Source: JBDNBY01 sp039767595 | GTDB lineage: Bacteria > Pseudomonadota > Alphaproteobacteria > Rhodobacterales > Rhodobacteraceae | Assembly: GCA_039767595.1 (NCBI GenBank) | Contig: JBDNBY010000005.1 | Coordinates: forward strand, 1 to 29,626 | Reading direction: 5' to 3' | DNA length: 29,626 bases | In this document: in pieces, positions 1 through 7,958 of the stretch | Numbering within the stretch: the first letter of the stretch is position 1 | Layout: the number at the start of each line of letters is the position of its first letter | Program-made: the position numbers and the translations under genes | The notes under the pieces: model-generated | Databases searched by the model: none | Told to the model about the DNA's origin: nothing | Seen by the model: only the letters and a program-made list of their open reading frames with translations

Positions 1-18
1 CTAAGTCATTGAAAACAG

Positions 19-94
19 TGGTGAGCCGTACAGGATTCGAACCTGTGACCCACTGATTAAAAGTCAGTTGCTCTACCAACTGAGCTAACGGCCC
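19..94 (-). tRNA. tRNA-Lys (anticodon UUU)
   Basis: Read on the minus strand, the segment folds as a complete 76-nt tRNA. The acceptor arms GGGCCGT and ACGGCTC pair with one G-U, a GTTCGA-type T loop is present, and the anticodon arm ACTGA-CTTTTAA-TCAGT places TTT at positions 34-36, which is lysine. The 3' CCA is encoded (positions 19-21 read TGG on the plus strand). Confidence 0.97.
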
Positions 95-105
95 ACTAGG
101 CGGCC

Positions 106-134
106 TATCTAGAAAATGCTATGGCGGTGGTCAA
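106..134 (-). promoter_or_regulatory. Candidate sigma-70 promoter of tRNA-Lys
   Basis: On the minus strand a TTGACC -35 box (129-134) is followed after exactly 17 nt by TAGATA (106-111). The predicted start lies a few bases upstream of the tRNA 5' end at 94. Spacing and position suit a stable-RNA promoter. Confidence 0.65.
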
Positions 135-184
135 CCCCGAAAAATACAAAAAGACAAAACAGGTGAAATTAATTGGGAATGGGC

Positions 185-1009
185 ATGAGCACGTTGGAAA
201 AAACCCCTTTTTTTAAAATGCATGGGCTGGGAAACGACTTTGTTGTTTTTGATTGCCGCGATAGCGACGTCGATCTGAGCGCGGATCGAATCGCGCGGAT
301 CGCGGATCGGCATTGCGGCGTCGGCTTTGATCAGCTGGCCGTTCTTAAGGCGAGTGCGGATGCGGGGCAGTTGATCTTTTATAATTCCGACGGCTCAATG
401 TCAGCGGCTTGCGGGAATGCCACGCGCTGTGTCGCGCGGTATATTTTTGACCAAACAGGCCAGCGCGAGATTACCTTGCACACAGAGCGCGGCGCGTTGG
501 ACTGTATTGATGCGGGCAATCAGATCACCTCGGTCAATATGCTGCATCCACAGTTGGAATGGCGCGATGTGCCGTTGGCGCGGGCTGTTGATCTGGATCA
601 TCTGCCCATTGAGGGGGATCCGGTTGCCACTGGCATGGGCAATCCGCATTGCACCTTTTTTGTTGAGGATGCCGAGGCCGTTGATCTCGAGGCGTGGGGG
701 TCACAGATCGAGCATGATCCTCTCTATCCTGAGCGGACTAATGTGCAATTCGCCCATGTCGTTGCCCCCGATCACTTGCGCATGCGGGTTTGGGAGCGCG
801 GCGTTGGCGTGACACTGGCCTCAGGCTCCTCATCCTGTGCCACGGCGGTGGCAGCGGCGCGACGTGGTTTGACGGGTCGCGCGGTGCGCATTGACCTCGA
901 CGGCGGGATCTTGCATATCGATTGGCGCACAGATGGTGTATGGATGAGTGGCCCCACCGCGCATGTGTTTGCGGGATATTTTACCACGGATTTTTGGAAC
1001 GGTTTATGA
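185..1009 (+). CDS. dapF: Diaminopimelate epimerase
   Basis: Interconverts LL- and meso-diaminopimelate in the cytosol, supplying lysine and peptidoglycan precursors. The protein is 274 aa from this ATG, the usual family length. The N-terminal FFKMHGLGNDFVV motif and the first catalytic region NSDGSMSAACGNATRC (catalytic Cys76) are clear, as is ERGVGVTLA near residue 204. The second catalytic cysteine normally sits in ACGSG or ACGTG; here the sequence is LASGSSSC, so Ser213 occupies that place. In-frame TTG at 173 and ATG at 179 are alternative starts; 185 puts the conserved FxKMHGLGND motif at the expected distance and has GGGA just upstream. The stop overlaps the mtaB start by 4 nt, suggesting translational coupling. 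Confidence 0.93.
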   Translation: MSTLEKTPFFKMHGLGNDFVVFDCRDSDVDLSADRIARIADRHCGVGFDQLAVLKASADAGQLIFYNSDGSMSAACGNATRCVARYIFDQTGQREITLHTERGALDCIDAGNQITSVNMLHPQLEWRDVPLARAVDLDHLPIEGDPVATGMGNPHCTFFVEDAEAVDLEAWGSQIEHDPLYPERTNVQFAHVVAPDHLRMRVWERGVGVTLASGSSSCATAVAAARRGLTGRAVRIDLDGGILHIDWRTDGVWMSGPTAHVFAGYFTTDFWNGL

Positions 1010-2262
1010 GCACCCCTCCTAAGTTCACGACCTTTGGCTGTCGTTTGAATGCCTATGAAACTGAGGCGATGAAAGAGTTGATCGCCCAAACAGGTGCGCA
1101 GGATGTGCATGTGATCAACACCTGTGCCGTCACCGCCGAGGCCGTGCGCAAAGCCAAGCAAGACATTCGAAAAATTCGGCGCACCGAGCCATCGGCCAAG
1201 ATCGTCGTCACAGGCTGTGCCGCCCAAACCGAGCCAGATACCTTTGCCGCCATGACCGAGGTGGATCTGGTCCTCGGCAATTCCGAGAAAATGCAGGCGC
1301 AGACGTGGCAGAGTTTGGCAGACGATCACTTTGAAACGGAAAAAGTGCAGGTGAACGATATCATGTCGGTCACTGAGACGGCCGAACATTTGATCGATGG
1401 CTTTGGCAGCCGCAGCCGCGCCTATGTTCAAGTGCAAAACGGCTGTGATCACCGCTGTACGTTTTGCATTATTCCCTATGGCCGCGGAAATTCGCGCTCT
1501 GTTCCGGCGGGTGTCGTTGTGGATCAGATTAAGCGCTTGGTGCAAAAGGGCTATCACGAAGTGGTCCTCACGGGGGTTGATCTGACCTCGTGGGGGGCTG
1601 ATCTGCCGTCCGAGCCGAAGCTGGGCAATTTGGTGATACGGATCCTCAAACTCGTGCCGGATTTGGCCCGTTTACGGATCTCTTCGATCGATTCCATCGA
1701 GGTCGATGAGGATTTACTGGAGGCGATTGCCAATGAGCCGCGGTTGATGCCGCATTTGCATTTGAGTTTGCAGCATGGCGATGATTTGATCCTCAAACGG
1801 ATGAAACGGCGCCATTTGCGCGATGATGCTATCGCCTTTTGCCAAGAGGCGCGGCGCTTGCGGCCTGATATCGCCTTTGGTGCGGATATTATTGCGGGCT
1901 TTCCTACGGAAACCGAGGCGCATTTTGAAAACTCGCTCGCCTTGGTGCGCGAGTGCGATCTGACGTGGCTGCATGTGTTTCCCTATTCGGCGCGCCAAGG
2001 TACGCCTGCGGCACGCATGCCCGCGCTCCATGGTGCGATTATCAAAGAGCGGGCCGCACGTTTGCGTGCGCTGGGCGCGGCGCAAGTGAGCGCCTATCAC
2101 CAAACACAAGTGGGCCGCTCGGTCGATGTGCTCATGGAAAATCCGCATATGGGGCGCACGCCGCAATTTGCCGAAGTGCATTTCGCCGCCGCCCAAGTGG
2201 AAAGCACGCTTGTCTCGACACAAATTAATGTCATTGACGCGGGGCAGCTATGGGTGCGCTAA
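1006..2262 (+). CDS. mtaB: tRNA t6A37 methylthiotransferase MtaB
   Basis: A radical-SAM methylthiotransferase expected to convert t6A37 to ms2t6A in ANN-decoding tRNAs. The 418-aa protein has the UPF0004-type N-terminal domain with three cysteines (Cys12 in FGCRLNAYE, Cys40 in NTCAV, Cys71 in TGCAAQ) for one Fe-S cluster. The radical-SAM CxxxCxxC triad is Cys147, Cys151 and Cys154 in NGCDHRCTFC. The C-terminal roughly 55 residues look like a short TRAM-type RNA-binding tail. The FGCRLNAYE opening favours MtaB over MiaB or RimO (inference from family patterns). The ATG at 1006 overlaps the dapF stop as ATGA; a longer upstream reading frame exists but would run through dapF. Confidence 0.93.
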   Translation: MSTPPKFTTFGCRLNAYETEAMKELIAQTGAQDVHVINTCAVTAEAVRKAKQDIRKIRRTEPSAKIVVTGCAAQTEPDTFAAMTEVDLVLGNSEKMQAQTWQSLADDHFETEKVQVNDIMSVTETAEHLIDGFGSRSRAYVQVQNGCDHRCTFCIIPYGRGNSRSVPAGVVVDQIKRLVQKGYHEVVLTGVDLTSWGADLPSEPKLGNLVIRILKLVPDLARLRISSIDSIEVDEDLLEAIANEPRLMPHLHLSLQHGDDLILKRMKRRHLRDDAIAFCQEARRLRPDIAFGADIIAGFPTETEAHFENSLALVRECDLTWLHVFPYSARQGTPAARMPALHGAIIKERAARLRALGAAQVSAYHQTQVGRSVDVLMENPHMGRTPQFAEVHFAAAQVESTLVSTQINVIDAGQLWVR

Positions 2263-2885
2263 GCGGCCCCCCCGTTTTGTATTCATTCCGGCGCTGCCCT
2301 TATGCGATGCGCGCGCGCTTGGCTTTGGCGGTGTCGGGGCAGAGGGTTGCGTTGCGCGAAGTTAAGCTCGCCCGCAAGCCAGCGGCGTTTCTCGAGGCCT
2401 CTCCCTCTGGAACGGTGCCGTGCCTTGTGCATGCGGATGGCGTGATCGACGAAAGCCTCGATGTGATGAAATGGGCCTTGGGGCGTCGTGACCCTGAGCG
2501 TTGGTTGAGGCAGGGCGCGCACGACGCGGCCCTCATCGCGCAGTGCGATGGCGCGTTCAAGCATCATTTAGATCGCACAAAATACCCTACGCGGTATGAC
2601 GGCGAAGATCCGCAGGAGCACCGCGCACAGGCCGACGCGATATTGTTTCAATGGGATCATCTTTTGACCCGCGGCTATTTTGGCGGTGCGCAGATGGCTT
2701 TGGCAGATGCGGCGATTTTGCCATTTGTGCGGCAGTTTGCCTTCATCGATAAAGCCCGTTTTGATGGCATGGCCTATGTCCATGTCAAAGCGTGGCTCGA
2801 GCGATTCCTTTTGTCGGATAGATTGGCGCAGATTATGCACAAATACACCCCGTGGCAGCCCGATGATCCGCCAATTTATTTTTAA
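2250..2885 (+). CDS. Glutathione S-transferase family protein
   Basis: A 211-aa protein with a thioredoxin-fold N-terminal half: VLYSFRRCPYAMRAR (Cys16-Pro17-Tyr18-Ala19, a glutaredoxin-like CPYA site), then SGTVPCLV (the cis-Pro loop) and DESLDVMKWAL (the helix that binds glutathione). The C-terminal half (about residues 85-211) is helical, as in GSTs. Substrate unknown; cysteine-type CPYA GSTs are often thiol transferases (family knowledge). Its start lies inside mtaB (13-nt overlap), so it is probably translated from the dapF-mtaB transcript. Confidence 0.85.
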   Translation: MGALSGPPVLYSFRRCPYAMRARLALAVSGQRVALREVKLARKPAAFLEASPSGTVPCLVHADGVIDESLDVMKWALGRRDPERWLRQGAHDAALIAQCDGAFKHHLDRTKYPTRYDGEDPQEHRAQADAILFQWDHLLTRGYFGGAQMALADAAILPFVRQFAFIDKARFDGMAYVHVKAWLERFLLSDRLAQIMHKYTPWQPDDPPIYF

Positions 2886-2917
2886 TTGCAGGTCGCGACG
2901 GTGTGCCACAGCAAAAT

Positions 2918-2988
2918 CTATCACTATCTTCTAGACGTTTGCGGTCGTGATAGGTATTAGCACTCTCGAATGCTATGGGGATCCATAG
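2918..2988 (+). repeat. Two inverted repeats in the petA leader
   Basis: CTATCAC (2918-2924) is mirrored by GTGATAG (2947-2953) across a 22-nt spacer. CTATGG (2973-2978) is mirrored by CCATAG (2983-2988) across a GGAT loop, giving a compact hairpin. Both lie in the 167-nt gap before petA, just upstream of a strong GGAGG at 2993-2997. They could be an operator and/or an mRNA hairpin. No convincing -35/-10 pair was found. Confidence 0.4.
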
Positions 2989-3052
2989 TGTCGGAGGAAA
3001 GCTTTTGGTCACTCTTATGGGCCAACGGCATAATAAAAAATGGAGATTGCGC

Positions 3053-3634
3053 GTGTCACATGTTGAGGATCACGACGAATCCCGCCGCGACTTTCTGTAC
3101 TACGCGACTGCAGGCGCAGGCGCTGTTGCGACGGTAGGGGCTGTATGGCCATTGGTGAACCAGATGAACCCATCTGCGGATGTAAAGGCTTTGGCCTCGA
3201 TCCGTGTGGATGTGTCTGATGTTGAGCCAGGAACGCAGTTGACAGTGAAGTGGCTGGGGAAACCCGTCTTTATTCGCCGTCGGACTGCCGAAGAAATTGA
3301 AGAAGCGAAATCAGTTGCATTGACAGATTTGCCAGATCCAGTTGCACGAAACAACAACTTGGATGACGGCGCAGATGCGAGCGATATCAACCGCGGTCTT
3401 TTGCCACCTGAAGCCGAAGCCGGCACAGATAGCGAATGGCTTGTTATGATTGGCGTGTGTACGCACCTTGGCTGTGTGCCACTGGGGGATGCAGGTGACT
3501 TTGGCGGATGGTTCTGCCCCTGTCATGGATCGCATTATGACACGGCCGGCCGTATCCGCAAAGGTCCGGCGCCGACAAACATGTTGGTGCCCGTTGCGGA
3601 ATTCGTTGACGCAAACACAATTAAGTTGGGATAA
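3053..3634 (+). CDS. petA: Rieske iron-sulfur subunit of cytochrome bc1
   Basis: The Rieske [2Fe-2S] subunit of ubiquinol-cytochrome c reductase, taking electrons from ubiquinol and passing them to cytochrome c1. The 193-aa protein has a twin-arginine motif (SRRDFLYYATAG, residues 10-21) in its N-terminal membrane anchor. The cluster motifs are CTHLGC (Cys136, His138, Cys141) and CPCHGS (Cys155, Cys157, His158). The GTG start at 3053 was chosen because family members begin MSHxED...RRDFL and GGAG lies 7 nt upstream. The frame stays open upstream, and TTG at 3005 has a better Shine-Dalgarno (GGAGG 2993-2997), so a 16-residue N-terminal extension cannot be excluded. First gene of petABC. Confidence 0.95.
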   Translation: MSHVEDHDESRRDFLYYATAGAGAVATVGAVWPLVNQMNPSADVKALASIRVDVSDVEPGTQLTVKWLGKPVFIRRRTAEEIEEAKSVALTDLPDPVARNNNLDDGADASDINRGLLPPEAEAGTDSEWLVMIGVCTHLGCVPLGDAGDFGGWFCPCHGSHYDTAGRIRKGPAPTNMLVPVAEFVDANTIKLG

Positions 3635-3645
3635 GGAGGCATATT

Positions 3646-4965
3646 ATGGCTGGTATTCCACACGATCATTACGAACCCAAAACTGGCGGCGAGAAATGGC
3701 TTCATAGCCGTTTGCCCATTGTTGGGCTTCTCTACGACACAATCATGATCCCCACACCTAAAAACCTGAATTGGATGTGGATTTGGGGCATCGTGCTTAC
3801 CTTTTGTTTGGCGCTACAGATCATCACGGGCATTGTCCTTGTGATGCATTACACGCCGCATGTTGATTTGGCCTTTGCCTCTGTTGAGCATATCATGCGC
3901 AACGTAAACGGCGGCCACATGATCCGCTATCTGCACCAAAACGGTGCGTCACTGTTCTTTGTTGCGGTGTATTTGCACATTTTCCGTGGTCTCTACTACG
4001 GATCGTACAAAGCACCCCGCGAAGTGACATGGATCATTGGCATGTTGATCTATCTTCTCATGATGGGCACGGCGTTTATGGGTTATGTTCTCCCTTGGGG
4101 GCAGATGTCCTTCTGGGGTGCGACAGTGATCACGGGCCTCTTTGGCGCGATCCCCTTCATTGGGGAAGGTATCCAAACATGGCTCTTGGGTGGTCCGGCG
4201 GTTGATAACGCGACGCTGAACCGGTTCTTTAGCTTGCACTACTTGTTCCCGTTCATCATCGCAGGTCTGGTTGCGGTCCACATCTGGGCGTTCCACACAA
4301 CCGGCAACAACAACCCAACAGGCGTAGAAGTGCGCCGCACCTCTAAGGCCGACGCCGAAAAAGATACGGTGCCGTTCTGGCCGTATTTCGTGATCAAAGA
4401 TCTGTTCGCCTTGGCGCTGATTTTGGCCGTGTTCTTTGCAATCGTTGGCTTTATGCCGAACTATTTGGGCCACCCCGATAACTATATCGAGGCGAACCCA
4501 TTGGCGACACCGGCGCATATTGTGCCGGAGTGGTACTTCTTGCCGTTCTACGCAATCTTGCGCGCCTTTACGGCGGACGTATGGGTCGTACAGATCGCAA
4601 GCTTTGTCACTGGCGGCATTATCGATGCGAAGTTCTTCGGTGTTCTAGCGATGTTTGGTGCGATTGCAGTGATGGCCTTGGCGCCATGGCTCGATACATC
4701 ACGGGTTCGCTCAGGTCGCTATCGCCCGATGTTCAAATGGTGGTTTGCCCTATTGGTCGTCGATTTCGTGGCCCTCATGTGGCTCGGTGCGATGCCGGCA
4801 GAAGAGCCCTATGCGACATTCTCATTGATCGCATCGGCCTATTGGTTCGGCTATTTCCTCGTCATCTTGCCCCTCCTTGGCATTATCGAGAAGCCATTGG
4901 CCCAGCCCGAGACAATCGAAGAGGCATTTAACGCCGATCACCCCAAAGCAACACCAGCTGAGTAA
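3646..4965 (+). CDS. petB: Cytochrome b of the bc1 complex
   Basis: The integral-membrane diheme subunit carrying the quinol-oxidising and quinone-reducing sites. The 439-aa protein is strongly hydrophobic with the expected helix pattern. Heme-ligand histidines are visible in the second helix (IRYLHQNGAS, VYLHIFRG) and the fourth (SLHYLFPF, VAVHIWAFH). The Qo-site PEWY motif (HIVPEWYFLPFYAILRAF) is intact. The AAGGAGG Shine-Dalgarno lies 11 nt after petA and directly before the ATG. Length matches the Rhodobacter-type protein with its C-terminal extra helix. Gene symbol is petB or fbcB by convention. Confidence 0.97.
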   Translation: MAGIPHDHYEPKTGGEKWLHSRLPIVGLLYDTIMIPTPKNLNWMWIWGIVLTFCLALQIITGIVLVMHYTPHVDLAFASVEHIMRNVNGGHMIRYLHQNGASLFFVAVYLHIFRGLYYGSYKAPREVTWIIGMLIYLLMMGTAFMGYVLPWGQMSFWGATVITGLFGAIPFIGEGIQTWLLGGPAVDNATLNRFFSLHYLFPFIIAGLVAVHIWAFHTTGNNNPTGVEVRRTSKADAEKDTVPFWPYFVIKDLFALALILAVFFAIVGFMPNYLGHPDNYIEANPLATPAHIVPEWYFLPFYAILRAFTADVWVVQIASFVTGGIIDAKFFGVLAMFGAIAVMALAPWLDTSRVRSGRYRPMFKWWFALLVVDFVALMWLGAMPAEEPYATFSLIASAYWFGYFLVILPLLGIIEKPLAQPETIEEAFNADHPKATPAE

Positions 4966-4976
4966 GGAACAGATAG

Positions 4977-5759
4977 ATGAAAAAACTTATCTCATCCACT
5001 CTTGTGGCACTCACTCTCTCAGCCGGTAGCGTTTTTGCGGCTGGCGGGGCGGGATATGTCAAAGACTTCGATTTCTCATTCGAAGGCCCATTTGGCAGCT
5101 ATGATCCCAATCAATTGCAGCGCGGCCTGAAGGTCTACACCGAAGTCTGCTCTGCCTGTCACGGTCTCAAATATGTGCCATTGCGCGCGTTGCATGAGGA
5201 TGGCGTTGGATACTCAATGGACCAAGTCCGCGCTTACGCCGCTGAGTATTACGAAGTCTATGACGCAGACCTCGAAGATTTCCGTCCGGCCAAGCCTGCG
5301 GATCACTTCCCTGCGAATGACGCGGTGGGTGCGCCTGACTTGTCTTTGATGGCGAAATCTCGGGCGGGCTTTCATGGGCCATACGGCCTAGGGATCAACC
5401 AGTTTTTCAAAGGCATGGGCGGTCCAGAGTATATCGCATCTTTGCTCGCGGGATATACAGGTGAGACCAAAGAACAAGCCGGCGCAATTTTCTACGAAAA
5501 CACGGCCTTCCCAGGTGGGTGGATTTCTATGGCGCCCCCGCTTGAAGATGGCCTTGTCGATTTTGACGACGGTCACGCAAATGACCTCTATCACATGTCA
5601 GAAGATTTGGCGGCGTTCCTCATGTGGACCGCCGAGCCTAAGCTTGCGGCACGCAAGCAAACAGGCTTTATCGCTGTGCTATTGCTCAGCATGTTGGCCG
5701 GACTTCTTTACATGGTGAACAAACGTCTTTGGGCACCGATCAAAGGCAAAGATCACTAA
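4977..5759 (+). CDS. petC: Cytochrome c1 of the bc1 complex
   Basis: The periplasmic heme c subunit that receives electrons from the Rieske centre and reduces cytochrome c. The 260-aa protein begins with a signal peptide (MKKLISSTLVALTLSAG..., cut near Ala21-Ala22). The heme-binding CSACH motif is Cys58, Cys61 and His62. A candidate axial methionine lies in ISMAPPLEDG. A C-terminal membrane anchor (FIAVLLLSMLAGLLYMV) is followed by a basic tail. It starts 11 nt after petB with AAGGAA as ribosome-binding site, and ends the petABC operon ahead of a terminator. Confidence 0.97.
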   Translation: MKKLISSTLVALTLSAGSVFAAGGAGYVKDFDFSFEGPFGSYDPNQLQRGLKVYTEVCSACHGLKYVPLRALHEDGVGYSMDQVRAYAAEYYEVYDADLEDFRPAKPADHFPANDAVGAPDLSLMAKSRAGFHGPYGLGINQFFKGMGGPEYIASLLAGYTGETKEQAGAIFYENTAFPGGWISMAPPLEDGLVDFDDGHANDLYHMSEDLAAFLMWTAEPKLAARKQTGFIAVLLLSMLAGLLYMVNKRLWAPIKGKDH

Positions 5760-5783
5760 GATCGAGCCTTTGGTTTAAAATTC

Positions 5784-5813
5784 AACCCTTCGCAGCGATG
5801 CGGAGGGTTTTTT
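5784..5813 (+). terminator. Rho-independent terminator after petABC
   Basis: AACCCTTCGC (5784-5793) pairs with GCGGAGGGTT (5800-5809), a 10-bp stem with one G-U, across a 6-nt loop. A T-run follows to 5812. On the minus strand the same hairpin is followed by GAATTTT, so it may also serve the convergent thiQ operon. Confidence 0.88.
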
Positions 5814-5839
5814 CATGCCGATGGTTTTTGATGGACGGG

Positions 5840-6460
5840 TTAGGCCCAGCTGACCTGCCCATCCATGATATGCAATTGCCCGTCCTTGAGGCCTGCGGCA
5901 TCTTCGGTGGCATGGGTGATCATCAAAACGGTCACATTGTCCCGCTGCGCCCAGTCGGTGACAAATCCAAGGATATCGCGCCGCAGACGCGCATCAAGGG
6001 CGGCAAATGGCTCATCAAGCGCCAAAATAGGCCGCTGTTGCAACATCACCCGTGCCAATGCCGCGCGGGCCAATTGACCTCCCGATAAATCAGTGGGCCG
6101 CGTATGCGCATAGGCGCCGATTTCCAATTGATCCAATAGACGCGAGATGGCCGCGGCATCTTTGCCCTGACCCATGGCCAATGTGAGGTTTTTCATCACA
6201 CTGAGGTGAGAGAATAGATTATGATCTTGGAACATCACCGCCACAGGGCGCTGCGCCGGCGGCAGGGGCGTGATGTCTCGTCCGTCCCACGACATGTGAC
6301 CAGCGCTGGGCTGTTCAAACCCCGCGATCAGATCAAAGAACGTGGATTTTCCGATCCCAGAGGGGCCCGTCAGGGCGATCTGCGCCCCTTTGGGGATCGT
6401 CAGATCCGCGCGGAGTGTAAACGCCCCGCGATGAAAGACAACGTTATCAAAGACGAGCAT
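5840..6460 (-). CDS. thiQ: Thiamine ABC transporter, ATP-binding protein
   Basis: The cytoplasmic ATPase powering thiamine import with ThiB and ThiP. The 206-aa protein has Walker A GPSGIGKST (about residues 33-41), a Q-loop MFQDHNLFSHLSV, the signature LSGGQLARAALAR and Walker B ILALDEP, followed by an H-loop histidine in MITHATED. The short length and the order thiB-thiP-thiQ fit ThiQ and not a general sugar or amino-acid ATPase. It overlaps thiP by 14 nt, so translation is probably coupled. Expression should depend on the TPP riboswitch ahead of thiB. Confidence 0.92.
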   Translation of the reverse strand: MLVFDNVVFHRGAFTLRADLTIPKGAQIALTGPSGIGKSTFFDLIAGFEQPSAGHMSWDGRDITPLPPAQRPVAVMFQDHNLFSHLSVMKNLTLAMGQGKDAAAISRLLDQLEIGAYAHTRPTDLSGGQLARAALARVMLQQRPILALDEPFAALDARLRRDILGFVTDWAQRDNVTVLMITHATEDAAGLKDGQLHIMDGQVSWA

Positions 6461-7958
6461 AGCGCTCTCCTATCCATGAGCAGATCGCAAAGAGGCTAAA
6501 GCTTGCGATCATGAGTAAAATGGCGGCGCTTGTGGCCGCGTCAATCCGGTATTGCCCCATCATGGCATAAATCATCTGCGGCAGTGTCGGTGCCTGCGCA
6601 TCGGAAAAGAGCAAGATCACCCCTAAATCCCCCATCGATAAAGCCAAAGAGACACCAATAGAAAACCCAAGGGTAGGGGCCAAATTGGGCAAGACAACGT
6701 GCATCCACCACGCCCAAACGCTCATGCCATAGCTGGCGCGCAGCCGCGCATATCGCCCAGTGATATCGCCATAGCGGGGCCGCAAGCTGGCCGTTACAAA
6801 GGGTAGAGCGGTGAGGGCATTGCTGAGCATCATCACCTCTTTGCCCCACAGTGTAGGCAGGACAAAGGGACGCAATCCTAAATAGGCCCCCAATCCCAAA
6901 ACAATCGGCGAAATTGACAGCGCTAAGAGCGACACCCACGTGCCCCACGCGCGCTGCATCAACGCAAGGCCGAGCAGCATCGCGATCACGCTTGCCCCCA
7001 CCGCGACATAGACCGAGGTGCCCAATGCGCCCCAAACGGCGATAGGCAAATCGAACATTCCGCCCATCGCGCGCCAAAGGGCCGCGCTCATCGGCACAAG
7101 AAGGAAGCCCGCACAGACGGTAATCACGGCCCAGCAAAACACGGCCTCGGCCGTGCTGGCGCGCCATGCGATGCGCGAGGTTCTGGCGCCGCCACGCTCA
7201 ATCATATGCCCGCCAAGCAGATAGGCGCACGCAGTCAACCCAAGGCCAAGCGCCGCCTGCGTGAGGGCCAATCGTGCCGCGCGGCCCAGATCAAAATCAA
7301 ATCGAAACGCCTGATAAATTCCCAGTTCTAGGGTTGTGGATTGCGGCCCGCCGCCCAATGTGAGCGGTACGGTAAAGCTGCCCAAACAAATCAGGAAAAT
7401 CACGCTCATCACGGCGGGCACAGTGCTCCGTAACATTGGCCCTGCGGCATACCATAGTGTTTGAGCGGGGTTTAACCCAAGGCTTTGGGCCAATCTGAAG
7501 TGCTCGGGCGGTATCGCTTGAAACCCATGAAACATGACGCGCGTGGCCAATGGCATATTGAAAAACACATGCGCGATGATCACCCCATAGGGGCCATAGA
7601 TCGACGGCAGGGGCAGCACGCTGGCCACCAAACCCCGAGGGCCAAACACAAGGACAAGGCCTAAAATCGCAACTAACACCGACAAGAGAAACGGCGCCCC
7701 AATAAGGGCCAAGAGAATAGATTTGCCCACAAAGTCGCGCCGAAACAAAGCCCACGCAAACAGCCCGCCGATGGTACAGGACATCACTGCCGAAAGGCTC
7801 GCTTGCCACAGCGAAAACCCAAGCGCGTCACTGTCGCGCGGGCCCCAATGCCCCCAGCCGTTTGCTTCAAACAAAACAAGGGCGACAGGTGCGCAGATTG
7901 CGACCCCAACAATCAGGGCCGCAATAAGGGGCGCTATTGCGATAGACCGGCGCGCCAT
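6447..7958 (-). CDS. thiP: Thiamine ABC transporter, permease
   Basis: The inner-membrane channel for thiamine. At 503 aa it is a fused double permease: two halves of about six membrane segments each, as usual for ThiP. The first half has the coupling-loop region around EHFRLAQSLGLNPAQTLW, the second around RYARLRASYGMSVWAWW; both resemble EAA loops that dock on ThiQ. The start overlaps thiB by 25 nt and the end overlaps thiQ by 14 nt, giving a tightly coupled operon. Confidence 0.92.
   Translation of the reverse strand: MARRSIAIAPLIAALIVGVAICAPVALVLFEANGWGHWGPRDSDALGFSLWQASLSAVMSCTIGGLFAWALFRRDFVGKSILLALIGAPFLLSVLVAILGLVLVFGPRGLVASVLPLPSIYGPYGVIIAHVFFNMPLATRVMFHGFQAIPPEHFRLAQSLGLNPAQTLWYAAGPMLRSTVPAVMSVIFLICLGSFTVPLTLGGGPQSTTLELGIYQAFRFDFDLGRAARLALTQAALGLGLTACAYLLGGHMIERGGARTSRIAWRASTAEAVFCWAVITVCAGFLLVPMSAALWRAMGGMFDLPIAVWGALGTSVYVAVGASVIAMLLGLALMQRAWGTWVSLLALSISPIVLGLGAYLGLRPFVLPTLWGKEVMMLSNALTALPFVTASLRPRYGDITGRYARLRASYGMSVWAWWMHVVLPNLAPTLGFSIGVSLALSMGDLGVILLFSDAQAPTLPQMIYAMMGQYRIDAATSAAILLMIASFSLFAICSWIGERYARL

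Noticed and set aside
772..1557. 261-residue open frame on the minus strand across dapF and mtaB
   Set aside because: Lies wholly opposite two well-supported genes, has no family resemblance, and is a by-product of their codon bias.
3949..4518. 189-residue minus-strand open frame opposite petB
   Set aside because: Composition (rich in Arg, His, Gln, Glu) is that of the complement of a membrane-protein gene; no start signal or motif.
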